A DNA stretch of 53,838 nt from Clostridium sp. (lineage in GTDB: Bacteria > Bacillota > Clostridia > Clostridiales > Clostridiaceae). The notes under the pieces were generated by a model. The model searched no databases. It saw only the letters and a program-made list of their open reading frames with translations, and had not been told where the DNA came from. Where the stretch lies: assembly GCF_029267215.1 (NCBI RefSeq), contig NZ_JARIDH010000045.1:1-53838 (forward strand), written 5' to 3'. The position numbers and the translations under genes were made by a program. Positions 9,379-17,522 of the stretch are shown here, one piece after another (the first letter of the stretch is position 1; every line of letters starts with the position of its first letter).

Positions 9379-10626
9379 CTATTTATTTTTTATATTACTC
9401 CAATAAAATTTAAGACTACTTTCATATTTATTATCCTTAGGTTTATAATACTCTTTATTTTTCATATTCTCTGGCATATAATCTTGAGGAACATAACTAT
9501 TAGGATAATTATGAGGATATAAATATCCACCTATTCCAAGTTTACAAGCTCCACTATAATGTGCATCCTTAAGATGTTTTGGAACATCCCCTGAATTCAT
9601 TCTTTCTAAATCTCTACTCGCCTCTTCAATGGCAATATATGCACTATTTGATTTTGGAAGAGTAGCTAAGTAAATAACAAGTTCTGAAAGTATTATCCTA
9701 GCCTCTGGAAATCCAATTTTTAAAGAAAGTTCAATTCCACTATTTACAACTTGAAGTGCATTAGGATGGGCTAAGCCTATGTCTTCAGCAACAATTACTC
9801 CAAGCCTTCTCACTATGCCCTCTAAATTTCCACCTTTTATAAGTCTAGCTAAGTAATGGATAGCTGCATCTGGGTCACTTCCCCTTATACTCTTTTGAAT
9901 GGCACTTAAGAGATTATAATAATCATCCCCTGAAGCATCAGACTTTAAATTTGATTGTCCTAATTCTTCTATGTATTTCTTGTTCAAGACAATATTTTCT
10001 TTGTCTTGAGATTTTATACCTAATTCTAAAATAGTATAAGCTTTCCTTACATCCCCTTGAGAAATTTCTCCTATATATCTTATTGTGTCTTCTTCTATAT
10101 TAAACTTATATCCCTCATCTTCAAGCTTCTTAATAGACCTTTCTAAAGCAACAATAATATCATCTGTAATAACTGGTTCAAAAGTAAATATTGTACTTCT
10201 ACTTAAGATAGCCTTATGAATAGCAAAGTAGGGATTTTCCGTTGTACTTGCTATTAATATTACTCTTCCATCCTCTATAAATTCAAGTAAAGCTTGTTGT
10301 TGCTTTTTATTAAAATGTTGAAGCTCATCAATATAAAGTATTATTCCTTTAAAATTAAGTAAATTATCAATATCAGAAGTAATGCTTTGAATTTCTTTTA
10401 TGGATGAGGTTGTGGCATTTATTTTATAGAATTTCTTATCTGTATAATTTGAAATAATATTTGCTAGAGTAGTTTTCCCTACTCCTGGAGGACCATAGAA
10501 TATACAATTCATTATATTTTTGTTTTTTATAAGCTTATTTAAAGGAGTACCCTCTCCTATAATATGCTTTTGTCCAACCATATCTTCTAACTTTTTAGGA
10601 CGCATAATATCTGCTAAAGGTCTCAA
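9379..10626 (-). CDS. rarA: Replication-associated recombination protein A (AAA+ ATPase)
   Basis: RarA/MgsA family clamp-loader-like ATPase that acts at stalled replication forks. The length is 415 aa. Walker A is GPPGVGKTT (45-53), Walker B is ILYIDELQHF (about 96-105), and a sensor 1 segment STTENP follows. The C-terminal MgsA domain includes SDPDAAIHYLARLIKGG and AHYSGACKLGIGGYLYPHNYP. It begins 23 bases after the GGDEF gene's stop codon, so the two may share a transcript. The identification rests on strong conservation. Confidence 0.93.
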   Translation of the reverse strand: MRPLADIMRPKKLEDMVGQKHIIGEGTPLNKLIKNKNIMNCIFYGPPGVGKTTLANIISNYTDKKFYKINATTSSIKEIQSITSDIDNLLNFKGIILYIDELQHFNKKQQQALLEFIEDGRVILIASTTENPYFAIHKAILSRSTIFTFEPVITDDIIVALERSIKKLEDEGYKFNIEEDTIRYIGEISQGDVRKAYTILELGIKSQDKENIVLNKKYIEELGQSNLKSDASGDDYYNLLSAIQKSIRGSDPDAAIHYLARLIKGGNLEGIVRRLGVIVAEDIGLAHPNALQVVNSGIELSLKIGFPEARIILSELVIYLATLPKSNSAYIAIEEASRDLERMNSGDVPKHLKDAHYSGACKLGIGGYLYPHNYPNSYVPQDYMPENMKNKEYYKPKDNKYESSLKFYWSNIKNK

Positions 10627-10649
10627 AATTTCACCACCTAAATAATTAA

Positions 10650-11555
10650 TTAAAACGCTGTTTTGTTTCTTCCTGTCATTTTTGCAACATAAAGCTTATC
10701 ATCAGCATGTTTTATTATATCAGATATTTCTTCTTCTTTTGCAACTTCGTAAAGACCAAAGCTTGCAGTTATTTTTATTTTTAAATCATCATATATAAAA
10801 TCTTTTTCTTCAATTAATTTTCTAAGTTTTTCAGAAACAAGTACTCCAACCCTTTGATCAGTATTATTTAAAACTATCAAAAATTCTTCTCCCCCATATC
10901 TTCCTACCCAATCACTACTACTTCTTATATTACTTCTTAGAATTTCTGAAAAATCTTTTAATATTCTATCTCCAATTATATGTCCATAAGTATCATTTAT
11001 ATTTTTAAAGAAGTCTATGTCAGCCATAATAACAATTGTTGGCATATCTCTTTTTATATTTCTTTCTATTTCCCTTTGAAGCCTTTGATTTATATATCTT
11101 TTATTATATACACCAGTTAAATAATCTTTTGCAATACTTTCTCCAATATTATTCATTGTTAAATCTAAATATGTAATTTCACCACTTCTATCTACTATTT
11201 CTCCGTTATTTGTTATATCCTTTAAAATCTCAACAACATATCTTTTATCTTCAATTTCTATAGGTGATGCTATAACTAAATAAACATTTCCATTATTATG
11301 TTCTAATTTAACAAATGTATCATTTTTTAAAAATGCCTTTTTTGATATACAGTTTTCACACCCTGACTCCTTTTTCCATATATCATGACAATTAACAATC
11401 CAAAAACAATCTTTTATGATTTTTCCATGATTACATTCATATTCATTTGTTTTATTTAACATAACTTTCTTTTTTATTGGATCTACAACCCTAACTGCAT
11501 CATAAAAATTTTTGAATAAAGACAATCTACCCTTAATATCCAACACAATGTCCAA
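10650..11555 (-). CDS. GGDEF domain protein (diguanylate cyclase) with Cys-rich N-terminus
   Basis: Makes cyclic di-GMP from two GTP. The C-terminal GGDEF domain (about 140-301) has an intact active-site signature, GGEEF at 221-225, plus the DIDFFKNINDTYGH metal/GTP segment (179-192). The Arg of a canonical RxxD inhibitory site is not at the expected position (SSSD), so classical product inhibition may be absent. The N-terminal part (1-125) looks PAS-like and contains Cys 41, 50, 56, 66 and 69 plus His 43 and 57, ending in the motif CENC. I infer a possible metal, haem or redox sensor. No transmembrane helix is seen. The start is TTG at 11555, nine bases after GGAGG; no better start exists. 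Confidence 0.88.
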   Translation of the reverse strand: MDIVLDIKGRLSLFKNFYDAVRVVDPIKKKVMLNKTNEYECNHGKIIKDCFWIVNCHDIWKKESGCENCISKKAFLKNDTFVKLEHNNGNVYLVIASPIEIEDKRYVVEILKDITNNGEIVDRSGEITYLDLTMNNIGESIAKDYLTGVYNKRYINQRLQREIERNIKRDMPTIVIMADIDFFKNINDTYGHIIGDRILKDFSEILRSNIRSSSDWVGRYGGEEFLIVLNNTDQRVGVLVSEKLRKLIEEKDFIYDDLKIKITASFGLYEVAKEEEISDIIKHADDKLYVAKMTGRNKTAF

Positions 11556-11575
11556 TTAAATTTCCTCCAATACTC

Positions 11576-11603
11576 TAAATATAAACCTTATATTTTTTGT
11601 CAA
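11576..11603 (-). promoter_or_regulatory. Candidate promoter of the GGDEF-rarA unit
   Basis: The minus strand has TTGACA (11603-11598), a 16-base spacer and TATTTA (11581-11576). It lies about 20 bases upstream of the TTG start. The -35 is perfect and the -10 is moderate. Confidence 0.45.
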
Positions 11604-12093
11604 TCTTTTAAATATTAATTAGTCATTAAAAGAATCTTTTTACAACCATCTAACTACTATGGATAATTATACAATAAAAATCTATTTATTTAAAACTTAC
11701 CTATTACTAGTATAAACTGCCCTCAATTTCTCTATTAAACCTCTCATATTACAGCCAATTTTATTTACTCTTTGTTAAATATTATAACATTATATGGAAT
11801 ATTTTGAATATTAATAAAAAATTAAATCTTATATTTCTCATCATATTTCCTTAATTTTAATCTTTTTGCAAAATATTCTTATAAACTACAATATTTTTGA
11901 ATTCACTTCATTTTTATAGCAACATCAATAACACAACTTAAACTAACTCCAAAGCTCTAGATCAAAGACTATTAAACCTTATGAAATTTTTATTAGTAAA
12001 TATTCAACTTTACATTTCTTCATAAAGTATTAGAACTATTCTTCTTAATGCACTATAATTAACTTATAATAAATTTATTTTAAGGAGAGTAAA
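11604..12093. other. Intergenic region without a recognisable gene
   Basis: About 490 bases of A+T-rich sequence between the divergent GGDEF gene and the plus-strand membrane protein gene. I see no convincing ORF, RNA structure or repeat. TATAAT at 12053-12058 on the plus strand, with a weak TTAGAA 18 bases upstream, could serve as the promoter of the gene at 12094. Confidence 0.5.
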
Positions 12094-12702
12094 GTGAATA
12101 GAGTTAAATTTCAAAACATAATGTATCTTTTCAGAGAAACATTTATGCAAAATAAAAAAAACATATTAATATGTTTATTGAATTATTTTTGCCTATATGT
12201 ATTATCCATAGGTTCAGTCCAAATTGAAAATGCAATTTTTAGTCTTTTCGTTATAATACTAACTATAGTTATAAACTGTGGTGTTATTACAGCAATAAAA
12301 AATTGTTCTTATAAAAAAGTTAACCTAAGGTACGTTGATATATTTACTTTAGGTAAAGATAAATTAAAGCTTGGTGCTTTTTGGTACATACTAATAGCAT
12401 TTCTAACTTCAATTTTAGGAGTGGTTCTTTCTCTAATTCCAACACCTATGTTGGCTACATCTTCTTATATTGGAGGTATTTTATTAAATTCAATGCTAAC
12501 TCCACTTATGATAATATCAATAGCAGATATTACTGTTGTTAACAGAAAGAACTATGTTTATGTAATCATCTTAATGGTATTTATTTTTTGGATAAACCTA
12601 CTTCCTCATGTTGGTGAATTCCTAAACTTTTTAATAATTCCATTATTATCACTTTATTTAGTTTCACTATCGGAAGCCGAAATAAAAACTTTAAATAACT
12701 AA
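12094..12702 (+). CDS. Hypothetical integral membrane protein (about five helices)
   Basis: A 202-aa hydrophobic protein with membrane segments at about 22-40, 44-64, 90-112, 122-142 and 150-195. The pattern of a short cytosolic N-terminus with FRETFMQNKKNI just before helix 1 resembles small glycerophosphoryl-diester-phosphodiesterase-type or DUF624-type membrane domains, but I cannot assign a family. The start is GTG at 12094 with TAAGGAGA eight bases upstream. It is a lone plus-strand gene between two minus-strand units and ends at an inverted repeat shared with the convergent neighbour. The function is unknown. Confidence 0.65.
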   Translation: MNRVKFQNIMYLFRETFMQNKKNILICLLNYFCLYVLSIGSVQIENAIFSLFVIILTIVINCGVITAIKNCSYKKVNLRYVDIFTLGKDKLKLGAFWYILIAFLTSILGVVLSLIPTPMLATSSYIGGILLNSMLTPLMIISIADITVVNRKNYVYVIILMVFIFWINLLPHVGEFLNFLIIPLLSLYLVSLSEAEIKTLNN

Positions 12703-12705
12703 AAC

Positions 12706-12795
12706 AATAGACTATATAAAATTACACTAAAATTCTTATAAAAGTAAGAAAAAGTTTTTTTAATATTTATTAAGTAATTTTTGATATAGTCTATT
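12706..12795. repeat. Intergenic inverted repeat between convergent genes
   Basis: Perfect 12-bp arms AATAGACTATAT (12706-12717) and ATATAGTCTATT (12784-12795) with a 66-base A+T-rich interior. It lies between the plus-strand membrane gene and the minus-strand flavoprotein gene. The core GACTATAT recurs in the inverted repeat at 17427-17510. A shared bidirectional terminator or a small dispersed repeat is possible. Confidence 0.55.
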
Positions 12796-12824
12796 TTAAT
12801 TATAATTTTCTATTAAATAATCAT

Positions 12825-14102
12825 CTAAATTAACTTTTTGCTAAATACACCATCTAAATTAAGCTGAGCTACTCTTTTTTTAATTTCATCCTTATCTATT
12901 GTATATAATCCTAATTCTTTCATTCTATTAAAATAAACAGAGCCTGCAAATGTATATCTACTCTTCTTACCCTCTCTACTTTGAGAATTTTCATTTGCAA
13001 AAGCAATTATATCTCCTAAAACGGTAGATCTAGGTAAAATTAAGTATGGCATACCTAAGAAATATCTAACTGCATTATGACCTGCTAATGTTCCTGTAAC
13101 TATAGCTTCAGTATGTCCAACGAATAAACCTGCTTTCTCACCTGCACAAAAAAGATTATTAACTCCCTTAACTTTCATATTATCATCTCTTGGTGCCACA
13201 GAAAGATATCTTATTGAATTTCCCTTTCCACCTGCATATGGATCAACATACTTAGCATTTTCAAATCCTTTTATTTTTCTTAGTTTTTCTAATGGATAAT
13301 AAGTAGTCATAAGTTTAGCATGTCCAGTATCTAATAATACAACATTCTCTGCAAATTCTTTTAATGCATATTGCTGGCAAACTTTAGTACTAAGCTTATC
13401 ATAATTTATATCTTCCTTAGGAATTTCACAGACAACACATCCTTTTTCCTCTAACTCTTTTCTTATTTCCTCTGAAAGAGTTTCCTTTGCAAGTTTACAT
13501 GAACCACTAAATGCACCTAGTTCATCTCCTACTCTTTCTCCTTGGATATCATCTACTCCACATCTTTCACTTATACTTATTCTTGGCCCAAAAGATGGAC
13601 ATCTTAAAACACACATAGAACATCCATTACCATATCTTAAACAATTTCCCATAGGTCCAGTTGACCCAGTTGTCTCAATAAAAACATCCCCTTCATAATA
13701 CTTACCATCACATGTATATATACCAAGAATTTTTTCTCCTTCTTTCTTAATGTCAATAACTCTAGAAACCATTTTAACTTCAATTCCTAAACTCTCAACA
13801 TATCTTTTAACTTCCCCCTCAATAAGATTTACATCATAAAGCCAAGCATGTTCATGCCCTGGGAAAGGAATATTCTTATGCCTACTCACTTTGTCAGTTA
13901 TTTTTATTAAATCTCCTCCTCCCATTTCTATTAATTCTTCAGAGGCTGTATATCTACCATTATTTCTCATTATTCCGCCAACATTACCAAGTCCTAAAAG
14001 TAAATCAGTTCTTTCAAAAATAGTAACATCAGCACCCATTTTTTTCGCTTCAATAGCAGCAGCTGTGCCTGCCCATCCACCGCCAATAACAATAACCTTC
14101 AT
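12825..14102 (-). CDS. FAD-dependent oxidoreductase, TrmFO/GidA-like fold
   Basis: A 425-aa flavoprotein. The N-terminal Rossmann motif is VIGGGWAGTAAAIEA (5-19), and a GDVFIETTGSTG strand (about 138-149) typically contacts FAD. The C-terminal block NLFCAGEKAGLFVGHTEAIVTG (about 317-338) matches the FAD site of the TrmFO/GidA superfamily. It is not a TrmFO orthologue: the tRNA-binding insertions are absent and a Cys motif, CSMCVLRC (about 162-169), is present. It begins 26 bases after a PyrK-like reductase, so the two probably form an electron-transfer pair with NAD(P)H as donor. The substrate is unknown. Confidence 0.85.
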   Translation of the reverse strand: MKVIVIGGGWAGTAAAIEAKKMGADVTIFERTDLLLGLGNVGGIMRNNGRYTASEELIEMGGGDLIKITDKVSRHKNIPFPGHEHAWLYDVNLIEGEVKRYVESLGIEVKMVSRVIDIKKEGEKILGIYTCDGKYYEGDVFIETTGSTGPMGNCLRYGNGCSMCVLRCPSFGPRISISERCGVDDIQGERVGDELGAFSGSCKLAKETLSEEIRKELEEKGCVVCEIPKEDINYDKLSTKVCQQYALKEFAENVVLLDTGHAKLMTTYYPLEKLRKIKGFENAKYVDPYAGGKGNSIRYLSVAPRDDNMKVKGVNNLFCAGEKAGLFVGHTEAIVTGTLAGHNAVRYFLGMPYLILPRSTVLGDIIAFANENSQSREGKKSRYTFAGSVYFNRMKELGLYTIDKDEIKKRVAQLNLDGVFSKKLI

Positions 14103-14128
14103 AAAAATTCTCCTTTCAAAGCTAAGTT

Positions 14129-15109
14129 CTAAATAAATCTTCTATCTTCAAAAATCTTTCTTGGATCACTTTGAACCTTACAAAGCCTTTTAACCTTATG
14201 ACCTGCAAATCTAGCAGTACAACTTCCACAAACTCCTTCTCCACAACACATCTTAGCATTGTTACAACAAGAAACCTTTGTATCCTCATCTCCTATTTCA
14301 TTTAAATATTCAATAAGTTTATAAGTTAATATATCAGCTCCAGCTGAATGAATTAAATCAAAATTTCCATTTTTGATTGCTTCTTTTCCTTCCTCTGAAA
14401 TTTCACCCTTATTTATTAAATTCATATAAATATACTCAACCTCATAACCTTTAAGATATTCTTCTAAATAGCTTTTTTTGAAAGGTGATTTATCTAATAG
14501 AATCTTAACCTTATTTCCCTCATCAACTAATTTCTTAATTACAGGGACTGCCGGTGCTAATCCAATTCCTCTACAAAGAACAAGGACCTCTCCATTCTTA
14601 GTAGAATTTATGTTTTTAAGTCCAAAAACCCCATTAAAATAAGGCCCTCTTATTGTTATTTCTCCATTTATATCAGTGTTTAAGAGCCTCTTAGTTTTTA
14701 TTCCTCTAATTTCTATAAGTACTTTTATTATATTTTTATCAGCATCAGATTCTAAAATGGATATAGGTACATCAAAGAAGGGGTCATCCTTAGTTCTTAT
14801 AAAAATAAATTTTCCCGGACCTAATAAATCAATGCAAAGTTTATGTGGTGCTTTAAATTCAACATACAAAAGTCCCTCTTCAACTTCTAAAGTATCTATA
14901 ACATCACAAATAAAAGTCTTTCTTCCTTCTTTCGCCTTAAATCCATTGCTTGCAAACTCCTCAAAGATACAAACACCTTTCCAATTTACGCAATCACAAA
15001 AACATTTTCCATGAAGCTGTGAACATAAAATACATTCTCCCTCCTCAGCTAAATGACAAGGACAAAACTCAGTACCTGCATCTATGCAATCAATAACTTC
15101 ATAATTCAT
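14129..15109 (-). CDS. Ferredoxin-NADP reductase/PyrK-like FAD and [2Fe-2S] subunit
   Basis: A 326-aa protein of the 'sulfide/dihydroorotate dehydrogenase-like FAD/NAD-binding' family. The central FAD domain (about 65-165) is followed by a nucleotide-binding domain beginning VLVLCRGIGLAPAVPVIKK (about 174-192). The C-terminus carries a [2Fe-2S] motif, CGEGVCGSC, then a twelve-residue gap to a fourth Cys, as in PyrK and NfnA. The first 47 residues hold nine cysteines (8, 16, 18, 26, 29, 36, 38, 40, 47), suggesting one or two extra Fe-S clusters or a zinc site. It is probably the electron-input partner of the flavoprotein encoded just downstream. Confidence 0.85.
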   Translation of the reverse strand: MNYEVIDCIDAGTEFCPCHLAEEGECILCSQLHGKCFCDCVNWKGVCIFEEFASNGFKAKEGRKTFICDVIDTLEVEEGLLYVEFKAPHKLCIDLLGPGKFIFIRTKDDPFFDVPISILESDADKNIIKVLIEIRGIKTKRLLNTDINGEITIRGPYFNGVFGLKNINSTKNGEVLVLCRGIGLAPAVPVIKKLVDEGNKVKILLDKSPFKKSYLEEYLKGYEVEYIYMNLINKGEISEEGKEAIKNGNFDLIHSAGADILTYKLIEYLNEIGDEDTKVSCCNNAKMCCGEGVCGSCTARFAGHKVKRLCKVQSDPRKIFEDRRFI

Positions 15110-15123
15110 ATAAAAATCCCCCC

Positions 15124-15139
15124 AAGTAAGTTCTTACTT
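15124..15139. promoter_or_regulatory. Operator-like palindrome before the flavoprotein operon
   Basis: AAGTAAG-TT-CTTACTT is a 7-bp inverted repeat with a two-base centre, located 15 bases upstream of the reductase start codon and just before its GGGGGGA ribosome-binding site. The size fits a dimeric regulator site or a small hairpin that masks translation. No regulator gene is adjacent. Confidence 0.4.
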
Positions 15140-15234
15140 ATAAAGTATCCTTAATATATTAAAAATGTTCCTATATAAACATAAAAAGTTTTAATAAAAA
15201 ATTGATTGTTTTGTATTTTTAGGAAATAAAATAG

Positions 15235-15272
15235 GCTTATTGCAAACATTATAAATTTTATTTGCAATAAGC
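15235..15272 (-). terminator. Intrinsic terminator after the 292-aa carboxypeptidase gene
   Basis: A perfect 12-bp stem GCTTATTGCAAA/TTTGCAATAAGC with a 14-base loop, followed on the minus strand by CTATTTTATTT. It lies 10 bases after the stop codon. Confidence 0.8.
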
Positions 15273-15282
15273 ACATTTAAAT

Positions 15283-16161
15283 TTAAGAATAATTTTCTTT
15301 TACATAATTATAAACTCTTTCTGTGGCTTCCCATCTAGTAGGACAATTTAAAACAACTATTATTATATTTCTTCCATTATGATTTACTGAACTTACTAAG
15401 CATTTTCCAGCTTGCCCTGTATATCCTGTTTTTCCTCCATTGGCATTTGGAAGTTTCCAAAGCATTTTATTTATATTATTATAGCTTCTAGTAAAATCAT
15501 ATTTTGAGGCTGCTACTTCTTTAGTTCCTGAAATTTCTCTAAAGAATGGTTCTTCCATAGCCTTAGACATTAATATTGCTAAATCATAGGCTGATGAAAA
15601 ATGCATCTGGCTATCTAATCCATGAGGAGATTGAAAATTTGAATCCTTTAATCCAATCATTCTTCCAAAGTCATTCATTATTTTTGAAAATTCTTCTATG
15701 CTTCCTCCAATATGTTCAGCTATGGCAATAGCTGCATCATTTCCTGATTTATACATAAGTCCAAAAAGAAGTTCTCTCATTTTTATTTTTTCTCCAGCTC
15801 TAAACCCAACCTTTGATCCCCTTATACTAGCTGCTGTTTTTGAAATAATAACCTCATCATCTAAATCTGCATAATTTATAGCTACTAATGCTGTTAGTAT
15901 TTTGGTTGTACTAGCCATTGGTACACATCTAAATGCGTCCTTCTCATATAAAATCTTTTTATTTTTTGTATCATATGCAATAGCAAAGTGAGCATCTGGT
16001 GTAATATCCTTACAATTTTTACCTTCACCATCTTTAACATCGATTTTTTCTATTACAGCTTTATCATATGAAGTTTCAAATGCATTTTCTAAAGCCATTA
16101 CATTTACATTAATAGATAAAATCATTAAAAAAGCAATTAAACCTGTGATTATTTTTTTCAT
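15283..16161 (-). CDS. D-alanyl-D-alanine carboxypeptidase, short DacF/DacB type
   Basis: Peptidase S11 penicillin-binding enzyme that removes the terminal D-Ala from peptidoglycan stem peptides. An N-terminal signal peptide (about 1-23, ending NVMA-LE) exports it. Active-site motifs are ASTTK (SxxK, about 82-86), SGN (about 138-140) and KTG (GGKTGYTG, about 244-251). At 292 aa it lacks the C-terminal beta-domain of PBP5, as sporulation-linked enzymes sometimes do. It is a single-gene unit and ends in a strong terminator. The nearby gerW and DUF2953 genes suggest a spore-cortex role, but this is only inference. Confidence 0.88.
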   Translation of the reverse strand: MKKIITGLIAFLMILSINVNVMALENAFETSYDKAVIEKIDVKDGEGKNCKDITPDAHFAIAYDTKNKKILYEKDAFRCVPMASTTKILTALVAINYADLDDEVIISKTAASIRGSKVGFRAGEKIKMRELLFGLMYKSGNDAAIAIAEHIGGSIEEFSKIMNDFGRMIGLKDSNFQSPHGLDSQMHFSSAYDLAILMSKAMEEPFFREISGTKEVAASKYDFTRSYNNINKMLWKLPNANGGKTGYTGQAGKCLVSSVNHNGRNIIIVVLNCPTRWEATERVYNYVKENYS

Positions 16162-16344
16162 TTAAATTTCCTCCTAAACAAATTTCTATTTTGTTTCTAA
16201 ATAAATTTTGGTAATTAAAAGGAACTTCACATTAAAATACTATGTTTTTATTTTTCCAAATAATAAGTTTTATACCCTAGTATTTTCTTGGATAATTTAA
16301 TCTTTTTTTGACAATAATGTATATGTAGTGAGGAGGATTATGAG

Positions 16345-16932
16345 GTGCTTAGATTTTTTTTATTTCTCTTATTATTTTTTCTATTATTTTTAATATTTTG
16401 CCCAATAAAGTTAAAATTTAAAATATTAGCTACTGAAAAAAACTTAGAAGTTTACTTCTATAAATTTAAACTCTTTTCATTAATGGAAACAATACATAAA
16501 AGAGAAGAGAAATGTAGTGAATATAAAGATTCTAAATGTACTAATTCCTCAAATAATTCAATAGCTAAAAAAAATAGAAAACATAAAAAAACGCCTAAAA
16601 AAAAGAGTGGATTTTCCATTGACATAAAAAAACTAATCTCTCTTCTATATAGTAATAAATTTAAACCTAAATTAAAACTTTCATTTAATTTAAAGTATTC
16701 TACAGAAGACGCTGCTTTGACAGCCTTATTATTTGGACTCATTCATCAAGGGACTTCTTTTTTATATCTTTTGCTGGAATCATTTTTTAATCTCAAAAAA
16801 TTCACTAAGGAAATCCTTCCAGAATTTAATGATATAAACTCAATATTATTTGAAATTGAAAGTATAATAACCCTTAATTTTGCTCAAATTATATATATAG
16901 GAATTTTATATTTTATTAAGAATAAATTATAA
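16345..16932 (+). CDS. DUF2953 domain membrane-associated protein
   Basis: A 195-aa protein with one N-terminal transmembrane helix (about 2-20, very Leu/Phe rich). A Lys-rich linker follows (about 70-92, including KKNRKHKKTPKKK), then the DUF2953 region with the LLFGLIHQGTSFLYLL helix (about 133-148). DUF2953 genes are habitually found directly upstream of ytfJ/gerW in spore-forming Firmicutes, as here (22 bases apart). The start is GTG at 16345, eight bases after a perfect AGGAGG. An overlapping ATG at 16340 is in another frame. The molecular function is unknown. Confidence 0.75.
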   Translation: MLRFFLFLLLFFLLFLIFCPIKLKFKILATEKNLEVYFYKFKLFSLMETIHKREEKCSEYKDSKCTNSSNNSIAKKNRKHKKTPKKKSGFSIDIKKLISLLYSNKFKPKLKLSFNLKYSTEDAALTALLFGLIHQGTSFLYLLLESFFNLKKFTKEILPEFNDINSILFEIESIITLNFAQIIYIGILYFIKNKL

Positions 16933-16954
16933 AAAAATATTTAGGAGGATATTT

Positions 16955-17377
16955 ATGATTAAATCAAATCACCCAATAGAAAACTTAATGGGTACAACAA
17001 TGGAAAATCTTAGAGATATGATAGATGTAAACACTGTTATTGGTGATGCCATAGAAACAAAAGATGGAAGCTACATAGTTCCAATTTCAAAAGTTTCCTT
17101 TGGCTTTGCTTCTGGTGGCTCTGAAATTCCAAACAAGGAGTTAGAAAAATTAGAAGATAGATTTGCCTTTGGTGGTGGTTCTGGTGCTGGTGTTAGTGTA
17201 AAACCAGTTGCATTCTTAGTTTTAAAAGGAGATTCTGTAAGGTTGCTTCCTGTAAACCAAAATAATACTTACGATAGGATTGTAGATAATATCCCTCAAA
17301 TAATAGATATATTTAAAGATATGGGAAATAAGACTTGTGATAATAAAAATCCAAAAAACCCCTGTGATTTTGACTAA
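16955..17377 (+). CDS. ytfJ: Spore protein GerW/YtfJ family
   Basis: A 140-aa protein of the GerW (YtfJ) sporulation family, needed in Bacillus for normal germination and active under a forespore sigma factor. The signature segments are visible: HPIENLMGTTMENLRDMIDVNTVIGDAI at the N-terminus, IVPISKVSFGFASGGSE in the middle, and the glycine-rich FAFGGGSGAGVSVKPVAFLV that follows. There is no signal peptide. TTAGGAGGA precedes the ATG. It forms a two-gene plus-strand unit with the DUF2953 gene and converges on scpB. Confidence 0.92.
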   Translation: MIKSNHPIENLMGTTMENLRDMIDVNTVIGDAIETKDGSYIVPISKVSFGFASGGSEIPNKELEKLEDRFAFGGGSGAGVSVKPVAFLVLKGDSVRLLPVNQNNTYDRIVDNIPQIIDIFKDMGNKTCDNKNPKNPCDFD

Positions 17378-17426
17378 TTTATATAATTTAAAATTTTAAA
17401 AAAGCATTCTATAAATATGGCAAAAA

Positions 17427-17510
17427 GGACTCTATCAAAACAAATTTTTAATAAGACTTATATGAATAAAGTATCATTACAAAGTTTATTATTTAGTGTT
17501 GATATAGTCC
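17427..17510. repeat. Intergenic inverted repeat between gerW/ytfJ and scpB
   Basis: The arms GGACTCTATCAA (17427-17438) and TTGATATAGTCC (17499-17510) are complementary at 11 of 12 positions and enclose a 60-base interior. It sits between convergent genes, as does the element at 12706-12795, with which it shares the GACTATAT core. It could serve as a two-way terminator. Confidence 0.5.
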
Positions 17511-17522
17511 TATATATTTTCT

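Noticed and set aside
11604-12093. A hidden small gene or RNA in the longest gene-free gap
   Set aside because: All frames are broken by stops within short distances and I see no stable stem or conserved motif.
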